Shown here piece after piece: positions 23,560 to 32,003 of a stretch of 64,000 nucleotides of DNA. Below the pieces are notes generated by a model that saw nothing but the letters and a program-made list of their open reading frames with translations, searched no databases and was not told where the DNA came from. This DNA is from Candidatus Soleaferrea massiliensis AP7 (GTDB taxonomy: Bacteria > Bacillota > Clostridia > Oscillospirales > Ruminococcaceae), in the NCBI RefSeq assembly GCF_000820765.1, contig NZ_CCYH01000025.1:1-64000 (forward strand), in the 5' to 3' direction. The translations under genes and the position numbers were made by a program. Numbering within the stretch: position 1 is the first letter of the stretch; every line of letters begins with the position of its first letter.

Positions 23560-26451
23560 GTGAAAAAGAAGAGAATAATTGCAATTCTTTGCGCGTCTTC
23601 TATGTTAGTAGGCGCTTACGCTATTCCGGCGTCCGCATCTCCCGCGGATACGTCCTACGAGAATTATGCCAATGTGCAGTTGGTTACGAATTCGAACGGT
23701 CTGGTCCTCGGTGCCAGCAAGGATACCGGCGTCAATTTCATTTATGACCCGGCTTCCGGCTACTATTTCAAGGACCTCAATAAAAACGGAAAAATCGACA
23801 AATACGAGGACTGGCGTTTGGACATCGAAACCCGTACAGATGACCTGCTGTCACAGATGCCGCTCGAGCAGAAATTTGCTCTGATGGCCCACAGCGGCAC
23901 CAACGTCGAGAATGGCAACCGCATGTCGGTATCCAGACAGATCGGCAAGGGCGAACAGGCTGATGGTAAAAACGGTAACGCGTTGCAGAAGAGAGCCGAA
24001 GCCACTCAGTTTGGTATTCCTTACTCCTTCAGCTCCGACCCGGTTCACACCGGCGTCATCGACACGGGTTCCAATGACGACGGCGGCGGCGGCACCGGCT
24101 TCCCGCCTGTAACCAACATCTCCCGCTGGCCGAATACCCTCGGCCTGGCCAACTCCTTCAGCTCTGATCTCCACTATACTTTTGGCCAGACGATTGCCAA
24201 GGAATATAGAAACAGCCAGATCTTCCAGCAGCTTGGCCCGCTGCTTGACCTTGCTACACATCCGACCTGGAGCCGTATCGCCAGTGCGGTCACCGAAGAC
24301 TACGACCTGCTTATCGACCTGGGCAACGCAGAGGTTGCCGGTATGCAGACCACCGAAGAATCCATCCCGGATTACGGTCTTCCGGAAGGCTGGGGTAAAG
24401 ATTCTATCAGCGCAATGGCTAAACACCTTTTAGGCACCGCATCGGGCGAGTTCGGCTATGAAGGCCATACGCAGATCGGCGGCTGGCTGGCTTATCCGGG
24501 CGGCGGCTATGAGAAGATGATCGAAACCATGGCTGCAGCCGGCGGTATCGGCCGTTATCCGCAGCATTCCTCTAAGGTCGTCAACGCGGGCATGACCGCA
24601 TACGGCATCGCAGTCGGCGACGACGGACTTGGCAGACACAACGAACTCCTCGGCGACAAACGCTTCTCTCTTGTCGGCGGCGGTTACAGCAAATGGCTGA
24701 TGACCGACTTCCTCAGAGAAGGCAAAAACTGGGACGGCATGATCACCTCCGACTGGGGCATCTATGGCGGCAACGGTAACTCCAACCATGGTATGCAGAA
24801 CAGATTCGGCGTGGATGACGCCCTGCGTTATTTCGTTTCTTACATGTCCGGTATGTCTCAGACCGGCGGTACCGGCAATGTTGCAACCTGCCAGCTGGCT
24901 TATGACCTCGGCGTAAACGGCGACCCGTCCCGCGGCATTCCTGCCTACGGCAAAGAGTATATGGACAATATGGTCGACGCAAGAGCTGGAAACGTGATCA
25001 AGACCATCATGAAGTGCGGCCTGTTTGAAAATCCTTATACCGATCCTGACAAGGCGGATGCGGAAAACGGCAGCGTCGAACTGAACAAGATCGCCCTTGA
25101 CGCGCACCATCAGTCCATCGTTATGCTCAAAAACCATGACAACCTCCTGCCGATCCAGGACAAGAGCTTAAAGGCTTATGCAGTCGGCAGCTATCTGGGC
25201 GGCAGCTCTTCCGGCTATGGCGCCCAGGGTCACGACAACACAGGCATCACGGAGATGGCCGGTCGTTTCTACGACACAACGGAGAATCCGGACGAAGCCG
25301 ATTTCGGTATCGTCATGCTCACTGGCCCGAATAACAGCAACGGAACCGAAGGCCAGGCTCAGACCGCTCAGTTCGCTCCGTATAAGAAGATGGTCGGACG
25401 TGAAGTTTCCCTCGGCGGTTACTGGCACCATGCAGACGGATCCCTTGTTCAGGCGACTGAAATCCCGAATCCGGCTCTCGGCGATTACAAAGATAACATG
25501 TCCAACATCCATTTCACCAACCCTGGCATCCAGTCCGTTCTGGATACCCTTCTCCAGGCCAAAGAAGATCTGGGCGACAAACCAATCGTTCTGATCCTCA
25601 ACTACAGAAACGCGGTTGTTCCTGCAGAATTTGAGCCTCTGGTAGACGCGATTGTCGTTGGTGTAGAAGGCGCCCAGGAAGCATACATGGACGTCATCAG
25701 CGGTAAATATGAGCCTACCGGCATGCTGGCCATCACCTTCCCGCGCAGCATGGAACACATCGAAATGTCTGCTGAGGACGTGCCGGACACCACACCTTAT
25801 GTCGATGCCGACAACAACGTCTATCAGTTTGGTTTCGGCCTGAACTACAGCGGCAGAATCGTGGACGAGCGCACCGAGAAGTACTTAGGCCTTGAAGCCA
25901 TCAATGAAGTTGAAGTGCTTGGCGACGGTACGGTTAAAGTTCCGATCGAGCTGCTCAGCTACAAGTACGGCCCGGCCGGCGGAAAAGCCAACGTCTACTA
26001 CGATAAGGATGCCCTGAATCTCGTAGGCTTCGAAGGCGCTAATGGCAACATAATCACAGGCAATGGCGATGAGTTCGTATTTTTAGGTAAATTAGGAGAA
26101 GCGATCACAGAGAATACGGTTATCGGCTATGCGATCTTCGAGACCGCGGATGCCGCTAACTTCGACGCTTCCAAGGTGAGCTTCGCTATGGACGGCGCGG
26201 CATATGATGCCGACGGCAATCCTACAATGGCTCGTTTCAACGACGCTAAAGTCGCTAGCCAGATCTCGTTCCTCCTTGGCGACGTAAACATGGATGGCGT
26301 TGTGGATGTCAGAGACGCTGTTCTGGCGCTTCAGTATCTGGCAGGCAATAGAGAGCTTTCTGCAACACAGATCGCGGCGGCTGACGCCAACCTTGATGGA
26401 AACGTCACTGTCTCCGATGTGGTCGTCATCATGCAGATGTGCGTAGCATAA
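23560..26451 (+). CDS. Secreted GH3 glycosidase with cohesin-like and dockerin modules
   Basis: A 963-residue exported glycoside hydrolase family 3 enzyme, probably a beta-glucosidase or beta-xylosidase type exo-enzyme. Signal peptide about 1-27 (ending PASAS). An EF-hand-like DLNKNGKIDKYEDW lies near residue 72. The GH3 N-domain has AMAKHLLG (KH motif) and nucleophile region MITSDWGIYG. The GH3 C-domain follows (HHQSIVMLKNHDNLLP, then VPAEFEPLVDAIVVGVEGAQEA). After the fibronectin-free end (QFGFGLNYSG) comes a beta-sandwich resembling a cohesin (about 785-895), then a type I dockerin with DVNMDGVVDVRDAVLALQYL and ADANLDGNVTVSDVVVIM. Start GTG 23560 after AAAGGAGG. Codon use is biased toward highly-expressed-gene style. 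Substrate unknown. Confidence 0.92.
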   Translation: MKKKRIIAILCASSMLVGAYAIPASASPADTSYENYANVQLVTNSNGLVLGASKDTGVNFIYDPASGYYFKDLNKNGKIDKYEDWRLDIETRTDDLLSQMPLEQKFALMAHSGTNVENGNRMSVSRQIGKGEQADGKNGNALQKRAEATQFGIPYSFSSDPVHTGVIDTGSNDDGGGGTGFPPVTNISRWPNTLGLANSFSSDLHYTFGQTIAKEYRNSQIFQQLGPLLDLATHPTWSRIASAVTEDYDLLIDLGNAEVAGMQTTEESIPDYGLPEGWGKDSISAMAKHLLGTASGEFGYEGHTQIGGWLAYPGGGYEKMIETMAAAGGIGRYPQHSSKVVNAGMTAYGIAVGDDGLGRHNELLGDKRFSLVGGGYSKWLMTDFLREGKNWDGMITSDWGIYGGNGNSNHGMQNRFGVDDALRYFVSYMSGMSQTGGTGNVATCQLAYDLGVNGDPSRGIPAYGKEYMDNMVDARAGNVIKTIMKCGLFENPYTDPDKADAENGSVELNKIALDAHHQSIVMLKNHDNLLPIQDKSLKAYAVGSYLGGSSSGYGAQGHDNTGITEMAGRFYDTTENPDEADFGIVMLTGPNNSNGTEGQAQTAQFAPYKKMVGREVSLGGYWHHADGSLVQATEIPNPALGDYKDNMSNIHFTNPGIQSVLDTLLQAKEDLGDKPIVLILNYRNAVVPAEFEPLVDAIVVGVEGAQEAYMDVISGKYEPTGMLAITFPRSMEHIEMSAEDVPDTTPYVDADNNVYQFGFGLNYSGRIVDERTEKYLGLEAINEVEVLGDGTVKVPIELLSYKYGPAGGKANVYYDKDALNLVGFEGANGNIITGNGDEFVFLGKLGEAITENTVIGYAIFETADAANFDASKVSFAMDGAAYDADGNPTMARFNDAKVASQISFLLGDVNMDGVVDVRDAVLALQYLAGNRELSATQIAAADANLDGNVTVSDVVVIMQMCVA

Positions 26452-26478
26452 ACTGTTTCCTGTCTGAAAATTAGTTTT

Positions 26479-26538
26479 TTGGCGTCACCCGACGCCAAAT
26501 CTGCCGCCCTCTGCTCCGCAGACGGGCGGCAGATTTTT
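26479..26538 (+). terminator. Double-hairpin terminator after the GH3 gene
   Basis: A first hairpin TTGGCGTC/GACGCCAA is followed by a strong stem (AAATCTGCCGCCC with GGGCGGCAGATTT) and a T-run. From 26540 to 26930 the DNA is AT-rich with no recognisable gene. Confidence 0.9.
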
Positions 26539-26930
26539 ATATAGAAACAATTCCATGGTTCGAGCAATGTACAGATTATAAAAAGATTTTTTCGAAGATA
26601 AAAAACGAGTCTTACCAATCTGAATGCGGAATCAATACTCAAAATGAAAAATGATATGAGCATAATTGTCTTCGAACTTGTAAAAAATCAACGATGCTTT
26701 ATTTACTGAGTATACAGAGTCAGTATCAAATTGAAGATGACATCTGCAAGCTGTTTATATGTATAGCTTATATATCCAATCAAATATAACTTAATAGGAT
26801 GTATGGCATTAATATCATTACATAGAGAAATTTGCGCTATAGGAATATAGAAAATTTAATTGCTTATAGATGGATGATATTAGAAATTGCAAGAAAGCTG
26901 TAGAAAATAAAAAGAAATGAGATTTTTCTC

Positions 26931-26959
26931 TTGTCAAAATAATCATGATGTGATATAAT
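26931..26959 (+). promoter_or_regulatory. Promoter of tRNA-Ala
   Basis: TTGTCA (26931-26936), 17-base spacer, TATAAT (26954-26959), about 58 bases before the tRNA. Confidence 0.85.
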
Positions 26960-27017
26960 ATAAGCCGTTGGGAAGAGATGTGTTAAGTAAGCATATTCAG
27001 TTCTCAAGTTTAAAAAT

Positions 27018-27093
27018 GGGGGCGTAGCTCAGCTGGGAGAGCGTACGGTTCGCATCCGTAAGGTCGAGAGTTCGATCCTCTTCGTCTCCACCA
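27018..27093 (+). tRNA. tRNA-Ala (anticodon CGC), restored by element insertion
   Basis: A 76-base tRNA with anticodon loop TTCGCAT (CGC), acceptor GGGGGCG paired with CGTCTCC including the G3-U70 alanine identity pair, T-arm GAGAGTTCGATCCTC, and encoded CCA. Its 3' 57 bases are duplicated at 38863-38919, so the 3' part of the functional gene comes from the integrated element. Confidence 0.95.
27037..27093 (+). repeat. Left attachment site (57-bp direct repeat)
   Basis: Identical to 38863-38919 over 57 bases, spanning the anticodon arm to the CCA end of tRNA-Ala. The flanking bases differ on both sides. Confidence 0.95.
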
Positions 27094-27095
27094 AA

Positions 27096-27127
27096 AGTCA
27101 GTAACCATTTCGGTTGCTGGCTTTTTT
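27096..27127 (+). terminator. Element-borne terminator for tRNA-Ala
   Basis: AGTCAGTAACC pairs with GGTTGCTGGCT and is followed by a T-run, directly after the restored tRNA. A nearly identical terminator follows the decayed recombinase at 46269-46301. Confidence 0.9.
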
Positions 27128-27222
27128 GTTTTGTCCTGAAACGTACTTTTTCGACCTGATACCGGCCCAGCTCTGCCGCCGATTGTGTCACGCTCCCCAA
27201 ATTATATGGAAGAATTGAGTAC

Positions 27223-28818
27223 TTACTTAGTTAAGCGATTTTTTGGTTTATAGGCGAGAATTTGCTGAATATGGATATTAAATTCGATTTCTATCTGATT
27301 GTCCTTCCAAATATGTATCTTGTGGATCAGCTGCGATAGGATCATTTTCTTTTCGTCCAGACTGCAGCTTCCAAACATTTCTGACCAAGTTAGTACCTTG
27401 CCAAACAACCTTTCCAGTTTTTCAGTCTGCTGTGTTTTGTCTGCTGCGGCCTTTTGCCACTGAATCACTTCCTGTTCTGCTTTTTTCCTGCTTTTCTTGC
27501 AGTCTTCGAGCAGATCATTAAGCATATCCGAGCTGAGGATGCTTTCTCCCCGGATGATTTTTTGTACCTCTGCTTTGTAATCTGCGTACTCCTTTTCACA
27601 TGCCTGGGAGGCCTTTTTAGCTCTGGAAAGCTGTGTCTCACATTCTTTTCTTCTTTCCATAATCTCGTTCTGCATCATTTCTTCCTGCGGCACTGTTTTT
27701 ATTTCCTCGAATAATCGGCTGATGGCTTCTTCTATCGTCTGGTCCAGCGTTACCACCCCGTAGGCGCTTTGTCCATCACACAGCTGGGGATGTCTTACTT
27801 TGTTATGGCATTGGTACCGCAGGCGTATTGTTTTGCTGCAGGTGCCGTCAGCCTTTACATAGCTGCTCCCGCTTGTGGATAAAACCAGCTTGGAGCCGCA
27901 GTGCCCGCAGTATAGTTTGCCTGCCAGCAGGGCACGTCCTTTGCAGTTCAGAGGAACATCTGAATGCTTTTGTGTTCGGCCTTTTCGTATTTGCTCTGCT
28001 CTCTCAAAGGTTTCCACATCGATGATTTGAAGGTTTGGAAAAATGTCCGACTGTGATTCTCCGCTGCGTAAAATACCTAAGTACATGATGTTCTTCAGCA
28101 TATGCTGAACGGTTGTATTCACGAAGTTCATCCCTTTCCGATTCAGTATGCCTTGTTCCAGCAAATATTTACAGAGCCGCTGTGCTCCATAACCCTCATA
28201 TACATATTTCCTAAAGATGAGTTTCACAACAGCGGCTTCTTTTTCATCGATCTCTATATCATACACTTCCTGATTCTTCCTGTTATACCTTCCGTTTTTA
28301 CATAGACGGTACCCGTAAGGACACTTGCCTCCGCGAAAGCGCCCTTCCTGGACGATTTGGCTCAGACGAGTTTTGGTGCGGATCGATGTCTTGATGCTTT
28401 CTCCGCTTGCCTGCCAATATCGAATGTAGTTCACAAGTTTGTCTGCGTGGTTCTCAAACTTCTGTTCACCTTCTACGGTACTCCAGACCTGAATTCCATT
28501 TCTTACGAACCACTCCACTACGAACGGTGTTTCATCGTCCTTTCTGCCTAAGCGGTCAAACATATAGACCAGGAGAACATCAAAGTTTCCTTGTGCTGCT
28601 TCTTCTTGAATCTCTATGATCGCATCTCTTTTTTGAGCGGAGACTTTGAAGCCGGACACGCCTTTTTCAGAGATTTCTTTCACAATCGTCCAGCCTAAAT
28701 GTGCTCTTTCAGCTACGAATTCCCGGCAGCATTGTTTCTGCATGGGAATGTCATCTTTCTCTAACTGCTTATTGGTCGATACACGGTACAGACAGCATAC
28801 TCTAATAATATCATTCAT
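27223..28818 (-). CDS. Large serine recombinase (integrase)
   Basis: A 531-residue site-specific recombinase that would integrate and excise the element at tRNA-Ala. The resolvase domain (about 5-150) has catalytic Ser in CLYRVSTNKQ and the MFDRLGR segment. The recombinase domain follows (GGKCPYGYRLCKNGRYN), then the zinc ribbon CGHCG...YQCHNK (about 320-365), and a long coiled coil (ECETQLSRAKKASQACEKEY). ATG 28818 follows AAAAGGAG; a TTG at 28824 is also in frame. It is complete and lies about 130 bases from the left attachment site, reading toward it. Confidence 0.95.
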   Translation of the reverse strand: MNDIIRVCCLYRVSTNKQLEKDDIPMQKQCCREFVAERAHLGWTIVKEISEKGVSGFKVSAQKRDAIIEIQEEAAQGNFDVLLVYMFDRLGRKDDETPFVVEWFVRNGIQVWSTVEGEQKFENHADKLVNYIRYWQASGESIKTSIRTKTRLSQIVQEGRFRGGKCPYGYRLCKNGRYNRKNQEVYDIEIDEKEAAVVKLIFRKYVYEGYGAQRLCKYLLEQGILNRKGMNFVNTTVQHMLKNIMYLGILRSGESQSDIFPNLQIIDVETFERAEQIRKGRTQKHSDVPLNCKGRALLAGKLYCGHCGSKLVLSTSGSSYVKADGTCSKTIRLRYQCHNKVRHPQLCDGQSAYGVVTLDQTIEEAISRLFEEIKTVPQEEMMQNEIMERRKECETQLSRAKKASQACEKEYADYKAEVQKIIRGESILSSDMLNDLLEDCKKSRKKAEQEVIQWQKAAADKTQQTEKLERLFGKVLTWSEMFGSCSLDEKKMILSQLIHKIHIWKDNQIEIEFNIHIQQILAYKPKNRLTK

Positions 28819-28947
28819 AATCAATACTCCTTTTTGTTATTAAGAAATACCGTTTATACCTGTACATATTTAGTTTTCAAGGTTCGGTTTTCGGCAACAA
28901 CAGTATCTCACAAAACTGCTGGAATAGCTAGTCCTCTGTAAAATTTA

Positions 28948-29100
28948 TCACTCTGCTAAAGATTTTGAAAAGGCAGCTTTTAAAATATTATAAATATTGT
29001 CCATCACCGCTGGATTGCTCTGGTGTGAAAAAACCAATGTTACTTTATATCCGTTGATTTCATATTGAAGTTTCTCTGTATCGTTGTTTTTTGTATCCAT
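28948..29100 (-). CDS. Small TnpW-like transposon protein
   Basis: A 50-residue protein (MDTKNNDTEKLQYEINGYKV, then TLVFSHQSNPAVMDNIYNIL) with the YEINGYKVTLVFS strand pattern and a short C-terminal helix. It has a good ribosome binding site (AAAGGAG). It resembles the TnpW family of small proteins encoded next to recombinases in Clostridial mobile elements. It sits upstream of the serine recombinase on the same strand. Function is unknown even for the family. Confidence 0.6.
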   Translation of the reverse strand: MDTKNNDTEKLQYEINGYKVTLVFSHQSNPAVMDNIYNILKAAFSKSLAE

Positions 29101-30310
29101 CTGCAGTTTCTCCTTTAATACATCCAAGACAGATCATATTTTCTGTGGTTTGGCAGTGGACTTTATGACATCCTGTAAAAAATCCATTATTCCGTTTTGA
29201 ACCGCTGTGTCTTCGCTGGGACGGGAAAGACTGCACACAAGAACCGCATTTGCACAGCTTGTGAAACTTGCCCACATCATTTTATCAAGTCCATTCGTGC
29301 GATGCGTCTGCCGCTGCTCATGTCCTGGGAATTGCCTGCGATTTTAAATTGTCTCTGCTCAGTTGCTGATCTTAGCTGTTTAGTTGTGAAAAAGGGTAGA
29401 TTGTTGTTCTGCATTGAGATCTGAAAATAAGCTGCTTGGCGATATTTTATTAAAAATGACACAATGTTTTCTGGTGTAGTTTCAATAACAATTAATTCAT
29501 TTTCGGCTATTCAACCTGCAGAACTTTTTAAATATCTTTAATTCATTCTGTACTCCTTTCTGCTCTGTTTCATCTCGATTCTTTTGGGGCTCTCAAAGGG
29601 TTTATTCTTATTTAGCGTGTATTTCATACCCTTTTTGATCAAAATAGCGCGGCTTGCCCTCATAGGATCAGATATTCTGGCTAGATGCAGAAACTGCTTG
29701 TGAAGTTCCCTCCTGCTGACTGCACGGTGCGGTTATATCCAAGCTGCAAGAGAATTTTGATACTGCACTTTTACCTCCTTTTTAATAATCTTTCAGAAAA
29801 AGTTTTGATACCAATTATGAAAAATTAATACAGTACGGGCGAGGGCACCGCCGCACCGCACGGATTCGCCATCAGCGGCAATCAAATTTACTATGCTGTA
29901 TTTGCAGCCCGCCCCCCAGCACTAGGGAACCTTGCAGGCAGGCTTGTGGTTTGCAAGCCGTTCACTGGTCCGCTTAGACCAACCCATCTGACGTGTGAGC
30001 GAACGATACGTGTATCATAATAGCCCCATCCAAGGTCATGGCGAAAAGATGTACCGCATCTCTTTCTGGTCAAAAGGAAGTCGCTCCGACTCCAACAAGA
30101 CAGGCTGTTATCTCTATAAAAGAAATGACAGCTTTGCACGTTAAGGTCATCATGGCGCTTTTACCATGTCGCTCGCCCGGATGGGAAAGTACCCGCAAGG
30201 CTGGTATTCAATTTTCAAGCTGCAGGTGAACAGCCATATTTTTCCCGTTCAATATATAGCCGATGAAAATGCAAAAAAACTGACATGATTTTGTGCAGTT
30301 TACAAATTGT
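29101..30310. other. Decayed region of the element
   Basis: Only short peptide-like stretches in shifting frames were found. On the minus strand about 29130-29460 holds LRSATEQRQFKIAGNSQDM and NGIMDFLQDVIKSTAKPQ. On the plus strand about 29825-30285 holds GEGTAAPHGFAISGNQIYYA, HGEKMYRISFWSKGSRSDSN and ARMGKYPQGWYSIFKLQVNS. Each has coding-like composition but lacks an intact frame. They are probably remnants of former element genes; parents not recognised. Confidence 0.45.
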
Positions 30311-30530
30311 TTATAAATCGCTTTTCAAACAGGAAAGCTTTTTGTCTACAGCTCTGTATGTAGTGCTCAAGATATCTGTGTTCTCGATTAAAACAGCCCA
30401 ATTGTATGTATGAAGACATTCAAGAATGTCTTGACCCACACCTAGTTCTCTAAGTAAGTCTTCTTCCGTCAAATTGGCTATTCTCTTTCTGTTTTTGTCT
30501 TGTGTATGCCATTTTGCATACCTCCTGTCA
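30311..30530 (-). pseudogene. Frameshifted small element gene
   Basis: An AGGAGG site precedes ATG near 30518 (MAYTRQKQKE), which stops early. One base shift later the frame continues as RIANLTEEDLLRELGVGQDI and LECLHTYNWAVLIENTDILS to the stop at 30311. The continuity of sense and the good ribosome binding site indicate a recently frameshifted gene of about 70 residues. Family not recognised; helical, possibly regulatory. Confidence 0.5.
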
Positions 30531-30880
30531 ATCTATTTTAAATAAAATCAGATTGCCGAAAACGGTGATCGGCACTTTAATTCAATCTTGAAGGTATAAA
30601 ACTTGAAACAAAAAATTCAAACCAATCTTATGAAACGAAAGAGACGAATTTAACTGCTTCTTAATTTGCCCTTGATTATTTCCTCCTTTAACTGTACAAT
30701 TTTTTAACACATAGTTTGTTCTCCCATTTTAGAATGGTGGTATGGTAACTTCATTCTATTAACGACTGCAGACCATGTCTTTTTTATTTGCGCAATTTAT
30801 TTTACCTTAACGTCATTCATAGCTCCACACTAAATTTCTGCGCTTTTAGATCAATTGGCATTTTCCTCTTTTCCTTAAAA

Positions 30881-30924
30881 GAGAAACAAGGCACAGCTAA
30901 ATTACTGTGCCTTGTTTCTCTTAT
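30881..30924 (-). terminator. Terminator after the Fic gene
   Basis: A perfect 16-bp stem (30881-30896 with 30905-30920) around an 8-base loop lies just downstream of the fic stop. T and A runs flank it. Confidence 0.9.
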
Positions 30925-30928
30925 TTAA

Positions 30929-31711
30929 TTATCTCAGTTCATCCATAGACTTCCGCTTTTTCTTGTTCTGCCTATCCAATGTCTTTTCCCAAGTTTTCTC
31001 AGTTTCATATTTTAAAAATTCTGCAAGTGAATCAATATTTTCATCAGTATCATACTTCTCCAAACACTGGTAATACAAGACTTTATCCTCGTCATAGACA
31101 ATCAGGGGAGGGTGGTTGTGAATCATGAGATAGTAATTTAAAAGGGTTCGTCCCACGCGTCCGTTTCCATCCGCAAAAGGATGGATGTTTTCAAACACGG
31201 CGTGGAAATATGCCGCAGCCCGAATGATATCCTGTTTTTTGTAACTGTTAATTTCCTCCAGCAACTCCTCGACTTCTTCCGCTACATCTTCTGCCGGGGA
31301 ACCCACCTCGCTGCGCCCGGTGACATAGTCATGTTTCTTGTATTCGCCGGGACGTTCTCCGTTTTCAAGGAAACGGCGCTCGTCATAAGTGCCGCTGGTG
31401 AGAATGCGGTGGATTTCACGAACTAGTTCCGAAGTTAGGGGTTCCTTGGCAACGATTTTGTCCTTCAGATATTCATAACACAGCTTCTGGTTCTGCTGTT
31501 CAAAAATCGCACGTGGCGCACCGGAATAATTGAGTACCTTTCCATTTTCAAAGATTTCACGGGTATCATGGTAGGATACCTCATCGTTTTCAATTTTTCC
31601 AGAATGGTAAGCGAAGAGAATGCGGAAATTATCGAGCCTTTGTTCCAAGCTGCTCACCGTGTCGATGGGTGAAGTTCGCCAGAACTCCACTGTTTTGGAG
31701 TAATCTGCCAT
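30929..31711 (-). CDS. Fic family protein (predicted AMP-transferase)
   Basis: A 260-residue Fic protein, predicted to transfer AMP or a similar group from a nucleotide to a protein hydroxyl. The Fic motif HPFADGNGRVGR is intact (HPFxDGNGRxxR). The N-terminal SGKIEN matches the inhibitory-helix motif (S/T)xxxE(G/N), so activity should be autoinhibited. A short wing-like C-terminal basic tail (RQNKKKRKSMDELR) ends the protein. ATG 31711 follows AGGAGG. It lies in the integrative element, downstream of the type I restriction genes on the same strand with a gap of about 290 bases. It may be a toxin-like or defence accessory; the target is unknown. Confidence 0.93.
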   Translation of the reverse strand: MADYSKTVEFWRTSPIDTVSSLEQRLDNFRILFAYHSGKIENDEVSYHDTREIFENGKVLNYSGAPRAIFEQQNQKLCYEYLKDKIVAKEPLTSELVREIHRILTSGTYDERRFLENGERPGEYKKHDYVTGRSEVGSPAEDVAEEVEELLEEINSYKKQDIIRAAAYFHAVFENIHPFADGNGRVGRTLLNYYLMIHNHPPLIVYDEDKVLYYQCLEKYDTDENIDSLAEFLKYETEKTWEKTLDRQNKKKRKSMDELR

Positions 31712-32003
31712 TTAGCCTGCCTCCTATATCAGCATATTTGAAACCGGGGACAGCCGGGTTCCTCTGCATCCTAGTATACCACAAAAATTGCGGCCGCAGG
31801 AGAGAATTTTGCAAATGCATCAAAAATTTGTGTAAGTGGATGCCGGCTTTTTCTTGATGGCTGCCATCACATTTACCGTACCACGATTGCCCGCCTGCCG
31901 GTATATCTGAGTGTCAGAATTAATATGAATTACTTTGTCGGTTTAATCGTATCCGAAGTCCTTTTGTCCATTTATATACATTAAAATGCATTTCCATAAA
32001 TTT

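Noticed and set aside
29060..29275. 71-codon minus-strand frame with several Cys residues
   Set aside because: It overlaps the better-supported 50-residue gene in another frame and lacks a start signal; Cys spacing does not form a clear zinc motif.
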